From: Gammaproteobacteria bacterium
GTDB lineage: Bacteria > Pseudomonadota > Gammaproteobacteria > Steroidobacterales > Steroidobacteraceae
DNA length: 46,390 bases
Assembly: GCA_003137095.1 (NCBI GenBank)
Contig: PLET01000059.1
Span: forward strand, 26,314-72,703
Reading direction: 5' to 3'
Shown here: positions 8,351-16,032 of the stretch, in pieces
Layout of the letters: the number at the start of each line of letters is the position of its first letter
Numbering within the stretch: the first letter of the stretch is position 1
The notes under the pieces: generated by a model
What the model was told of the DNA's origin: nothing
The model's database searches: none
Seen by the model: the letters and a program-made list of their open reading frames with translations, nothing else
Program-made: the position numbers and the translations under genes

Positions 8351-10079
8351 AGGCTGTGAACCAGCGATCCAGTATCAGCACGTACCAGGCCCTGCGAAAA
8401 TCGCGGGTCACGGGCCGCTGCAGCACGCCGCGCTCCATCAGGCGCCGCACCGCGGCGTTCAGGATCTGCGGATTGCTCCTGATCCAACTGCGCACCGGCA
8501 GCCCGAATCCCGATTTCGGCCGGTTGAGGTGCCTCGGCGGCAGACGCGGTTCCATCAGCCTGCGCACCAGCAATTTGCCGCGGCGCTTGCGCCGATCGAC
8601 CAGCAGCGCCGGGTCGACGCTCAGCATGAACTCCACCAGGCGATGATCGAGCAGCGGAGGACGCACCTCGAGCGAATGCGCCATGCTGGTGCGATCCACC
8701 TTGGTCAGCAATCCCTCCGCCAGGCTGGTGTTCAGATCGAGCCAGCGCAGCTGCGACAGCGGATCCAATTCCTCGTGCCAGAACTGCCGGTAGAACCACA
8801 GGTAGTCATAATCCTTCTGCAGCCAGTCCGGCGACAGCAGGGTGTCGATCTGCAGCGCCGTGAGGCCGCCGAGGGCGGCCGCAAACCCCGACAGGCCCAC
8901 GTACGCATGGCGCTGCATGGATTGTCCGAAGCGGGACAGCGGCGGCAGCCGGCTCGCCAGCAGCCTGTTCAGCGCGTTCGCGCGCGCTCCGATGTCGGAC
9001 CAATAGCGCGGGTAGCCGCAGAATATCTCATCGCCGCCCTCGCCCGACAGCGCCACGGTCACCTCGCGGCGCGCGAATTCGGCGATCAGATAGTTCGACC
9101 AGGCGGCGCTGTCGCCGAAGGGCTCATCGAACATCGCGGGGATCCTGTCGAGCGCCATGGCAAAATCCGACGCCTGCGCCGTCATCTCGGTGTGCACCGT
9201 TTTCAGATGGCGCGCCACCGCACGTGCCGGTCCGAGTTCGGATCGGCCGCGCTGCTCGAATCCCAGCGTATAGGTGCGCGGCCGGTTCAGGTAGTAGGCC
9301 GTCAGCGCGGAATCGATGCCGCCGCTCAGAAACACCCCGACGGGAACGTCCGACAAGGTTTGCTCGGGCACGACCTTGCCGAGTAGCGCGTCGAGCCGCT
9401 CCAGGGTTTCCTCGGCCGTGCGCGCGACCAGTGTGGGCGACGGCCGCCAGTAGCGCTCGATGCTGACGCGGCCGTCCTGCCAGGTGAGCGTATGTCCGGC
9501 GGGCAGTTTCGCGATGCCCAGATAAACCGACTTCGGCGCCGGGATATAGCCATGGAACAGGTAATCACGCACCGCGCCGCGATCCACGTCGGGTCTGTCG
9601 AGCAGCAGCAGCGCCTTGAGCTCGGATGCAAAGGCGATGCCGTCGGTCAGCAGCCTATAATAGAGCGGCTTGATCCCGAGCCGGTCGCGCGCGAGCAGCA
9701 GCTGCCGCCGCTCCGTATCCCAGCAGCCGAAGGCGAACATGCCGACGATCTTGTCGAGCGCCGCAGCGCCGCCGGCGGCCAACAGGTGCAGCAGCACTTC
9801 GGTATCGCCGCTCGAATGCCACGGTCCGGCCAGATCCGCGCGCAGCGACTCGTGATTGTAGATCTCGCCGTTGTAGGTGAGGATGTGCCGGCCGTAGATC
9901 ATCGGCTGGCGGCCGGCATCGGATAGATCCATGATCGCGAGACGGCGATGGCCCAGTGCCGCATCCGGGCCGCCCCAAACCCCCTCGCCGTCCGGCCCCC
10001 GATGCCGCAGCCGCTGCGACATGGCCCGGGCGGTATCCACGCTCGCCCGGGGCCCGATGATGCCGACTATTCCGCACAT
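8343..10079 (-). CDS. asnB: Asparagine synthase (glutamine-hydrolysing) family amidotransferase
   Basis: A 578-residue two-domain amidotransferase. The N-terminal glutaminase starts MCGIVGIIG with the catalytic Cys2. RHRGPDGEGVW, GHRRLAIMDLS and TYNGEIYNHESLR bind glutamine. The synthase domain shows the PP-loop VFLSGGIDSAL, then SGEGGDEIFCGYPRY and the C-terminal DRTSMAHSLEVRPPLLDHRLVEF. The true start at 10079 must place cysteine second; the longer frame begins with a non-homologous MASGRLEI. It is the first gene of the glycan operon. In such clusters AsnB-like enzymes often amidate a sugar acid or make asparagine for decoration, so the free amino acid asparagine need not be the product. 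Confidence 0.93.
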   Translation of the reverse strand: MCGIVGIIGPRASVDTARAMSQRLRHRGPDGEGVWGGPDAALGHRRLAIMDLSDAGRQPMIYGRHILTYNGEIYNHESLRADLAGPWHSSGDTEVLLHLLAAGGAAALDKIVGMFAFGCWDTERRQLLLARDRLGIKPLYYRLLTDGIAFASELKALLLLDRPDVDRGAVRDYLFHGYIPAPKSVYLGIAKLPAGHTLTWQDGRVSIERYWRPSPTLVARTAEETLERLDALLGKVVPEQTLSDVPVGVFLSGGIDSALTAYYLNRPRTYTLGFEQRGRSELGPARAVARHLKTVHTEMTAQASDFAMALDRIPAMFDEPFGDSAAWSNYLIAEFARREVTVALSGEGGDEIFCGYPRYWSDIGARANALNRLLASRLPPLSRFGQSMQRHAYVGLSGFAAALGGLTALQIDTLLSPDWLQKDYDYLWFYRQFWHEELDPLSQLRWLDLNTSLAEGLLTKVDRTSMAHSLEVRPPLLDHRLVEFMLSVDPALLVDRRKRRGKLLVRRLMEPRLPPRHLNRPKSGFGLPVRSWIRSNPQILNAAVRRLMERGVLQRPVTRDFRRAWYVLILDRWFTAFE

Positions 10080-10145
10080 GATCTCAAGTCTACCGCTAGC
10101 CATCGGCCGGCGCTTCGTTTAGGGTGCATGCCGGAGCTGAACACC

Positions 10146-10934
10146 ATGGCAACACCCGCCGATCAAAGATTGTTGGATTTATTGGATAAATGGCTGGGCA
10201 GTCTCGAGTTGCATTTGAAGTACACGGCTCTCGACGATGACAGTTATTGGAAAATCCAGTCCTGGGTTCCGCACCAGCGGCCCACGCGCTGGATCGTGGA
10301 TCTTGCCCTGCAAAAGACGCTGGCGCTGCGCGCCCAGGTGCAAGAACGCGTCACTATGGGCGATGCGAAATTCTCCGACGCGCTCGAAATGATGGCCTTC
10401 CTCGCCAATCTGGTGGGGATGCAGCACATCGAGCGCTTCATACCGCGTGCCGACCTGCGCGGCGATCCGGACGAGGCACCGACCCTCGAGCTGCAGGTGG
10501 CGGCAGGCACGGATGCGCAGACCGGCGCGGATGCGCAGACCGGAACCATGGAAATGCCGCAGTTTCCGCCGCAGATGCTGCACGAGCCGCCGGCGGCCGG
10601 CACCCCCCGCGTGGCCCGCTCGGAACGCAAGCCGCGCAAACCGCACGCCCGGGTCAGGGGCGCGCCCAAGTCCGCATCACCCGAATCGTCGAGAGAATCG
10701 TCCCCGGCGCCCGCACCGGCACCCGAAGCCGCGCCCGCGGATCCCGTGCCGGCGCCTGTCGCGGCGCGCGAGCAGGTGATCGCGGACGCCGCCCGTCTGG
10801 TGCATTGGGGACGGGAATGGCACGAGCTGCCCGAACTCATCGCCCGAATGGCGGATCGGCCGCCGCTGCCCGAAGTGCGGCGCATACTGCAGGAGAACAA
10901 GGCGGCCATCGACGAGAAGGCCGCGCGCCTCTAG
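10146..10934 (+). CDS. Hypothetical protein with proline/alanine-rich linker
   Basis: A 262-residue protein that I do not recognise. Residues 1-110 look folded and helical (RLLDLLDKWLGSLELHLKY, WWVxx-free, DALEMMAFLANLVGMQHIERF). The middle (about 115-215) is low-complexity, rich in Pro, Ala, Ser and Arg, with a short tandem repeat TDAQTG/ADAQTG. The last ~45 residues are again helical (ADAARLVHWGREWHELPELIARMADRPPLPEVRRIL). There is no signal peptide or membrane span. The start at 10146 is preferred over an in-frame ATG at 10128 because GGAG lies nine bases upstream of it. It is transcribed divergently from asnB, 66 bases away, and ends before the ABC transporter operon. Confidence 0.7.
   Translation: MATPADQRLLDLLDKWLGSLELHLKYTALDDDSYWKIQSWVPHQRPTRWIVDLALQKTLALRAQVQERVTMGDAKFSDALEMMAFLANLVGMQHIERFIPRADLRGDPDEAPTLELQVAAGTDAQTGADAQTGTMEMPQFPPQMLHEPPAAGTPRVARSERKPRKPHARVRGAPKSASPESSRESSPAPAPAPEAAPADPVPAPVAAREQVIADAARLVHWGREWHELPELIARMADRPPLPEVRRILQENKAAIDEKAARL
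10511..10543 (+). repeat. Short in-frame tandem repeat, 18-base period
   Basis: The 15-base unit ggatgcgcagaccgg occurs exactly at 10511-10525 and 10529-10543, giving two copies of the peptide DAQTG in the low-complexity linker of the hypothetical protein. It probably arose by slippage. Confidence 0.85.
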
Positions 10935-10944
10935 TCAGGCGCGC
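10923..10944 (+). terminator. Perfect stem-loop over the stop codon, possible terminator
   Basis: GCGCGCCT and AGGCGCGC are perfectly complementary over 8 bases with a 6-base loop CTAGTC that holds the TAG stop codon of the hypothetical gene. A second tiny hairpin (ACGC-TT-GCGT) and the run AAAATTTT follow 10 bases later, so there is no T-run immediately after the stem. It may act as a weak or factor-assisted terminator between the hypothetical gene and the ABC operon. Confidence 0.4.
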
Positions 10945-10948
10945 ACGC

Positions 10949-10975
10949 TTGCGTAAAATTTTGGGAACTTAATAT
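10949..10975 (+). promoter_or_regulatory. Candidate sigma70-type promoter for the gliding-type ABC operon
   Basis: TTGCGT at 10949-10954 and TAATAT at 10970-10975 resemble -35 and -10 boxes, but the spacer is 15 bases, shorter than the usual 17. The region is strikingly AT-rich compared with its surroundings. The first gene starts at 11000. Assigned by eye only. Confidence 0.35.
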
Positions 10976-10999
10976 GCCGACAACCACTCCAAGGCGCCC

Positions 11000-11947
11000 A
11001 TGATCACGACGAAACATTTATCGAAGCGCTACGGCACCAAGCTTGCGGTCGATGATCTGAGCTTTTCCGTATCCGCCGGCGAGGTGCTCGGCTTCCTCGG
11101 CGCGAACGGCGCCGGAAAATCCACCACCATGCGCATGATCGCCGGGTTCCTGTCGCCGTCGGCCGGGGAGGTCAGCGTCTGCGGACACGACATCGAACGC
11201 GAGCCGGTTGCGGCGAAATCCTGCATCGGCTACCTGCCGGAGGGCGCGCCTCTTTACGGCGAGATGACCGTCGGCGAATTCCTGGACTTCGTCGCCGATA
11301 TCCGCGGACTGTCCGGCGAGACGCGCCGCCGGCGGCGGGCCGAGGTCATTGAGCGCCTCGAACTCGAACCCGTGATCGGTCAGGTGATCGAAACGCTTTC
11401 CAAGGGATTCCGCCGCCGCGTGGGCCTGGCGCAGGCACTGATCCACGATCCACAGGTATTGATCCTGGATGAACCGACCGACGGCCTCGACCCGAATCAG
11501 AAGCACGAGGTCAGGCGGCTGATCAACGAACTGAGCAAGGACAAGCTGGTCATCGTGTCCACGCACATCCTCGAGGAGGTGCACGAGGTGTGCACGCGCG
11601 CGATCATCATCGCCGATGGGCGCATCGTGGTCGATGAATCGCCCGCGGCGCTCGAGGCGCGCTCGCGCTACCACAATGCCGTCAGCCTGCGATTCGAGAA
11701 GCCCGAACAGCTCGAAACCGCGCGCAGCGCCATCGCCGCCCTGCCGGAGGTGGATGGGGTGGAATTGGATTCGCGCGAATTGCGCATGACGGCGGTGGCC
11801 AAGCCCGGCGCCCGCGCGCTGCCGGCGATCAGCGCCATCATTGCCGGCAACGGCTGGGACGTGCCGGAACTGCATCTCGAGACCGGACGCCTCGATGAGG
11901 TGTTCCGCTCCTTGACACGTCCCGCGATCGCGGCAGCGGCACCATGA
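11000..11947 (+). CDS. ABC transporter ATP-binding protein, GldA-like
   Basis: A 315-residue ATPase that powers the membrane protein encoded next. It carries Walker A (GANGAGKST, about residues 37-45), the Q-loop region GYLPEGAPLYGEMTV, the signature LSKGFRRRVGLAQAL (a variant of LSGGQ), Walker B VLILDEPTDGLDPNQ, and the H-loop STHILEEVHEVC. The C-terminal ~80 residues form the small extra domain seen in ABC-2 and gliding-type ATPases. It heads a five-gene unit with 4-base overlaps throughout. GldA with GldF and GldG was first described in Bacteroidetes gliding; in Proteobacteria the cargo of such systems is unknown. Confidence 0.92.
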   Translation: MITTKHLSKRYGTKLAVDDLSFSVSAGEVLGFLGANGAGKSTTMRMIAGFLSPSAGEVSVCGHDIEREPVAAKSCIGYLPEGAPLYGEMTVGEFLDFVADIRGLSGETRRRRRAEVIERLELEPVIGQVIETLSKGFRRRVGLAQALIHDPQVLILDEPTDGLDPNQKHEVRRLINELSKDKLVIVSTHILEEVHEVCTRAIIIADGRIVVDESPAALEARSRYHNAVSLRFEKPEQLETARSAIAALPEVDGVELDSRELRMTAVAKPGARALPAISAIIAGNGWDVPELHLETGRLDEVFRSLTRPAIAAAAP

Positions 11948-12678
11948 ACCAGGTGGCCGTGATCTTCCGGCGCGAACTGCGCAGCTACTTCGCGACGCCG
12001 CTTGCCTATGTGTTCATCGTCATCTTTCTGCTGTTGGCGGCGGTATTCACGTTTCAGGTGGGCGGATTCTTCGAGCGCGGCCAGGCCGACCTGCAGCCGT
12101 TCTTTCGCTGGCACCCGTGGCTGTATCTGGTGCTGATCCCGGCCATCTCCATGCGGCTGTGGTCCGAGGAGCGCAACAGCGGCAGCATCGAACTGCTCAT
12201 GACGCTGCCGGTGACGCTGTGGCAGGCGGTGACCGGCAAGTTCCTCGCGGCCTGGGTGTTCGCGGGCATCGCGCTGGCACTGACCTTTCCGATCTGGATC
12301 ACGGTCAATTATCTGGGCAAACCGGACAACGGCGCCATCGTCGCCGCCTATGTCGGCAGCTGGCTGATGGCGGGCGGATTTCTCGCCATCGGCATGTGCC
12401 TGTCGGCCGCCACGCGCAACCAGGTCATCGCCTTCATCACCGCGGCCCTGGTTGGATTCGTGTTCCTGCTCGCCGGATTTTCGCTGGTGCTCGACTTGGT
12501 GCGCGGCGTGCTGCCGCAGCCCATCGTCGATGCGATCGCCTCGCTGAGCTTCTTCACTCATTTCGAGGCGATATCCAAGGGCGTCATCGATTTGCGCGAC
12601 CTGGTGTACTTCGCGGCGCTGATCATCTTCTGGCTGGCCGCCACGGCTCTGGTACTCGACATGAAGAAGGCGGAATGA
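11944..12678 (+). CDS. ABC-2 type transporter permease, GldF-like
   Basis: A 244-residue inner-membrane protein with six predicted spans. The opening IFRRELRSYFATPLAYVFIVIFLLLAAVFTF and the WSEERNSGSIELLMTLPVTLWQAVTGKFLAAW cytoplasmic loop are typical of the ABC-2 permeases paired with GldA-type ATPases. The late sequence SLSFFTHFEAISKGVIDLRDLVYF is also conserved in that family. The start overlaps the ATPase stop, and the stop overlaps the ATG of the GldG-like gene. A single permease gene implies a homodimer in the membrane. Confidence 0.9.
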   Translation: MNQVAVIFRRELRSYFATPLAYVFIVIFLLLAAVFTFQVGGFFERGQADLQPFFRWHPWLYLVLIPAISMRLWSEERNSGSIELLMTLPVTLWQAVTGKFLAAWVFAGIALALTFPIWITVNYLGKPDNGAIVAAYVGSWLMAGGFLAIGMCLSAATRNQVIAFITAALVGFVFLLAGFSLVLDLVRGVLPQPIVDAIASLSFFTHFEAISKGVIDLRDLVYFAALIIFWLAATALVLDMKKAE

Positions 12679-14567
12679 TGGGCGGCTGGCGGCGAACCGG
12701 TTTTGGGGTGGGCGGATTGGTCGCATTGGCCATCTTGTTTCTGGGCGTGGTGATGCTGTCGAATCTCGGGCTGACGGGCATGCGCCTCGATCTGACCCAG
12801 AACCGGCTGTACACGCTGAGTCCCGGCACCCGCCAGGTGCTCGCGGAAATCAAGGAACCGGTCAATTTGTATTTCTATTTTTCGCGCGAAGCGGCTGCCA
12901 AGCAGTCGCCGCTCGTCCTGCCGTACGCGACCCGGGTGCGCGAATTTCTCGAGGAGATCACGGCCCGCTCCGGCGGCAAGATCCGTTTGCGCGTCATCGA
13001 TCCGCAGCCGTTTTCCGAGGACGAGGACCGCGCGGCCGAGTACGGTCTGCAATCGCTCGACGCGGGCGGCGGCGGGGATTCGCTGTATTTCGGTCTGGCC
13101 GGCACCAATTCGACCGATGGACGCTCGGTGATCCCGAGCTTCCAGGCGGACCGCGAGGAATTTCTCGAGTATGACGTCGCCAAGCTGATCCACGAGCTGG
13201 CCGCGCCGAAAAAGCCGGTGATCGGCCTGATGAGCTCGCTCGGCATGCAGGGACAGTTCAATCCATCCACCGGCCAGATGAGCGAGCCCTGGCAGGTCCT
13301 CGGCCAGATCGAGCAACTGTTCACGCTGCGAACCCTGAACGGCGACATCGATGGCATCGACAAGGACGTTGACGTGCTGATGGTGGTTCATCCGAAGAAC
13401 CTCCCGCCGAAGACCCTCTACGCCATCGACCAGTTCGTGTTGCGCGGCGGAAGAACCCTGGTGTTCGTCGATCCGTTTTCCGGCGCCGATACCGCCGGCC
13501 AGGATCCCTCCAATCCGATGGCGGCCGCGACGGCGGGCCGCGCTTCGGATCTGCAGCCGTTGCTCGGCAGCTGGGGCGTCGCCTACGATCCGACACAGGT
13601 GATCGGCGACTCCGAACTCGGTCTCGAAGTGCGCACCAGCATGCAAGCGCCGCCGGTGCGCCACATCGGCATACTCGGACTGCGCCACGCAAACATGGAT
13701 CCGAAGGACGTCGTGACGGCGTCCCTCGATGCGATCAACCTGGCGACCGCCGGTTCGCTCGCCCCGCGCCCGGGCGCCAAGACCTCTTTCGAGCCGCTGC
13801 TGCAGAGTTCGACCTCGGCGGCGCCGATCCCGGCCGCACGCTTCGCCGCGCTTCTCGATCCGGCCACCCTGCGGGACGGCTTCAAGCCCACCGGACTGCG
13901 CTACACGCTCGCCGCGCGAATCACCGGCCCGGTGGATTCGGCATTCCCCGGCGGGCCGCCGCCCGATTACAAGCCGCCGGCCGGTCCACCGGTGGCGCAC
14001 CTGGCCAAATCGGTGTCGCCGGCCAACATCGTGGTCGTCGCCGACACCGACCTGCTGCTCGATTTCATGTGGGTGCAGGCACGCGAACTGTTCGGCCAGC
14101 GCGTCGCGCAGGCGTTCGCCAACAACGGCGACCTGGTGGCCAACGTGCTCGATAATCTCGGCGGCAGCGGCGCACTGATCAGCATTCGCGGCCGCGCGAG
14201 CTTCGCACGACCCTTCGAGCGCATCGAGGAGCTCAGGCGGCGCGCGGATGATCGTCTGCGCAGCAAGGTGCTGGAACTCGAGTCCGAACTCAAAGGCACC
14301 GAGGCAAAGCTGACCGAACTGCAAAGCAAGCGAAGCGATCAGGCATCGCTCATGCTCTCGCCCGAGCAGGTGGAGGAGGTCAAACGATTCACCGCAGAGA
14401 AGATGAACGTGCGCAGGCAATTGCGCGAGACGCAGCGCGGCCTCGACGTCGAGATCGACCGGCTCGAGTCCTGGCTGAAAGCGATCAACATGGTCGCCGC
14501 GCCGCTGGTCGTCGCGCTGACCGGCTTTTTCCTGCTGTCCTGGCGCCGGCGGCGCCGCTCGACATGA
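12675..14567 (+). CDS. GldG-family ABC-associated auxiliary protein
   Basis: A 630-residue protein anchored by one N-terminal span (about residues 8-30) and one at the very C-terminus, with a large domain between them outside the cytoplasm. LDLTQNRLYTLSPGTRQVLAEIKEPVNLYFYFS is the conserved start of the GldG/ABC-auxiliary domain. DVLMVVHPKNLPPKTLYAIDQFVLRGGRTLVFVDPF is its second half. Before the last span a coiled-coil of roughly 100 residues (ELRRRADDRLRSKVLELESELKG onward) may mediate assembly. The paired ATGATG start at 12675 overlaps the permease stop. The role in transport is not known. Confidence 0.9.
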   Translation: MMGGWRRTGFGVGGLVALAILFLGVVMLSNLGLTGMRLDLTQNRLYTLSPGTRQVLAEIKEPVNLYFYFSREAAAKQSPLVLPYATRVREFLEEITARSGGKIRLRVIDPQPFSEDEDRAAEYGLQSLDAGGGGDSLYFGLAGTNSTDGRSVIPSFQADREEFLEYDVAKLIHELAAPKKPVIGLMSSLGMQGQFNPSTGQMSEPWQVLGQIEQLFTLRTLNGDIDGIDKDVDVLMVVHPKNLPPKTLYAIDQFVLRGGRTLVFVDPFSGADTAGQDPSNPMAAATAGRASDLQPLLGSWGVAYDPTQVIGDSELGLEVRTSMQAPPVRHIGILGLRHANMDPKDVVTASLDAINLATAGSLAPRPGAKTSFEPLLQSSTSAAPIPAARFAALLDPATLRDGFKPTGLRYTLAARITGPVDSAFPGGPPPDYKPPAGPPVAHLAKSVSPANIVVVADTDLLLDFMWVQARELFGQRVAQAFANNGDLVANVLDNLGGSGALISIRGRASFARPFERIEELRRRADDRLRSKVLELESELKGTEAKLTELQSKRSDQASLMLSPEQVEEVKRFTAEKMNVRRQLRETQRGLDVEIDRLESWLKAINMVAAPLVVALTGFFLLSWRRRRRST

Positions 14568-15598
14568 ACCAGCGTCGATTCGTCATCTTGCTGCTCGCGG
14601 CCCTGATTGCGATCTCGGGAGCCCTGTTTCTCGCCTCTCAGCGCAATTTGCCGCGCGATACCCGGGGTGCGCCGCTGCTGCCGGGCCTCGGGGCGGAGCT
14701 CGAGAGCGTCACCGGCATCACGCTGCGCAAGGGCGCTGCGACGGTGAGCCTGCAACGGAGCGCGGACCACTGGACGGTGGCCGAGCGCAGCGGATACCCC
14801 GCGGACGTCGCGAAGCTGCGCAAGCTGCTGCTGTCGCTCGGCGATGCCACCGTGGTTGAGGAGAAGACCTCCGACCCGGCCAAATACGCCCTCATCGGCG
14901 TCGAGGATGTATCCGCGGCCGGCTCGACCGGCACGGAGATCACCGTGATCGCCAACGATGGCAAGCACCCGCTCATCGTCGGCAAGCCTTCCGGGGACGG
15001 CAGTTTCGTGCGCCGCTCCGGCGAAGCCGCGAGCTACCTGATCAAGCCCGCGCTCTCCGCCGAAGCCGAACCGCGCTACTGGATCGACGCCCTGCTGCTC
15101 GATGTGGCGACCTCGGCCATTCAGAAAATCGCCGTGACGCCGCCGACGGGGCCGCCCTACGCCATCCATCGCCTGGCCTCGGGCGCGGACAATTTCGCAC
15201 TCGATGCGGTTCCACCCGGCCGCAGCGCCCTGGATCCGAGATCGGTGGGGCCCTCGCCGCTCGCCTACGGCGGCTTGACCGCGGACGACGTCGCGCCTGC
15301 AGCCGGCATCGGTTTCGGCCCCACCACCGCGACGCTCACCTTGACCGACGGTGATGTGATCACGCTGCGCGGCGCCGTCAGCGGCGACAAGCACTGGCTC
15401 GAGGTGAAGACCACCAAGAATGCGGCGCTCGACGCCAAGACCCAGGGCCGGGCCTTTGAAATCGCGGCCTACCGATATGACGCCATCTTCCGACCGTTGG
15501 AGCAATTGCTGCAGCCCAAGCCGGACAAATCGAAGCCCAAAGAGTCGAACCCGCCCAAGGCGACCCCGCTCCAATCCAAGGCCGCCGGGACGCGGTGA
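14564..15598 (+). CDS. DUF4340 domain protein of the gliding-type ABC cluster
   Basis: A 344-residue protein with one N-terminal span (RFVILLLAALIAISGALFLA) and a periplasmic remainder. The pattern LPGLGAELESVTGITLRKGAATVSLQRSADHWTVAERSGYPAD, then LRKLLLSLGDATVVEEKTSDPAKYALIGVED, is the first DUF4340 unit; a second follows. The final ~30 residues are lysine- and proline-rich. DUF4340 genes regularly follow GldF/GldG-like genes in Proteobacteria, which suggests a subunit of the same machine. Its start overlaps the GldG stop and its stop overlaps the GTG of the RDD gene. Confidence 0.88.
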   Translation: MNQRRFVILLLAALIAISGALFLASQRNLPRDTRGAPLLPGLGAELESVTGITLRKGAATVSLQRSADHWTVAERSGYPADVAKLRKLLLSLGDATVVEEKTSDPAKYALIGVEDVSAAGSTGTEITVIANDGKHPLIVGKPSGDGSFVRRSGEAASYLIKPALSAEAEPRYWIDALLLDVATSAIQKIAVTPPTGPPYAIHRLASGADNFALDAVPPGRSALDPRSVGPSPLAYGGLTADDVAPAAGIGFGPTTATLTLTDGDVITLRGAVSGDKHWLEVKTTKNAALDAKTQGRAFEIAAYRYDAIFRPLEQLLQPKPDKSKPKESNPPKATPLQSKAAGTR

Positions 15599-16032
15599 CC
15601 GGCGCCGCCCACGCAGGCTTTGCGCGCCGCCTGGCCGCCCTGGTGTATGACACGCTGCTGATCGCTGCGTTGTTGATGGTGTTCACCGCGGTATCACTGA
15701 TATTCACCCACGGCGAAGCCGTGCTGCCGCAGACTGCCGGCCCGTGGGTCCATGTGTACCGCGCCGGCCTGATCGGCGTCATCGCCGGCTACTTCGTGCT
15801 CAACTGGGTGCGCAGCGGCCAGACGCTCGGCATGCGCGCCTGGCATTTGCGCACGGTGGACATCGTCGGCAGACCGGTGAAGCCGGCGGCCGCGGTGCTG
15901 CGCTCCCTATGCGCCCCGCTCGCCTGGGCGCCCGCGGCGCTCGGCGTCTTGTGGATGTACCTCGATCGCGATCATTTGGCAATGCACGACCGGCTGTCGC
16001 GCACCCGGGTGGTGGTCCTAGCGCGTCCGTGA
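15595..16032 (+). CDS. RDD family membrane protein
   Basis: A 145-residue inner-membrane protein with three to four spans. The name-giving pattern is visible: FARRLAALVYDTLLIAALL (R and D in the first span), then RSGQTLGMRAWHLRTVD, and the end DRDHLAMHDRLSRTRVV. Function is not established for the family; some members have been linked to ion or lipid transport. The start is GTG within a GTGA overlap with the DUF4340 stop, so it belongs to the ABC unit. The 3' end overlaps the convergent lptG gene by 15 bases. Confidence 0.88.
   Translation: MTGAAHAGFARRLAALVYDTLLIAALLMVFTAVSLIFTHGEAVLPQTAGPWVHVYRAGLIGVIAGYFVLNWVRSGQTLGMRAWHLRTVDIVGRPVKPAAAVLRSLCAPLAWAPAALGVLWMYLDRDHLAMHDRLSRTRVVVLARP

Noticed and set aside
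12558-14420. A 620-residue open frame antisense to the GldG-like gene
   Set aside because: Composition is typical of shadow frames and no motif is visible.
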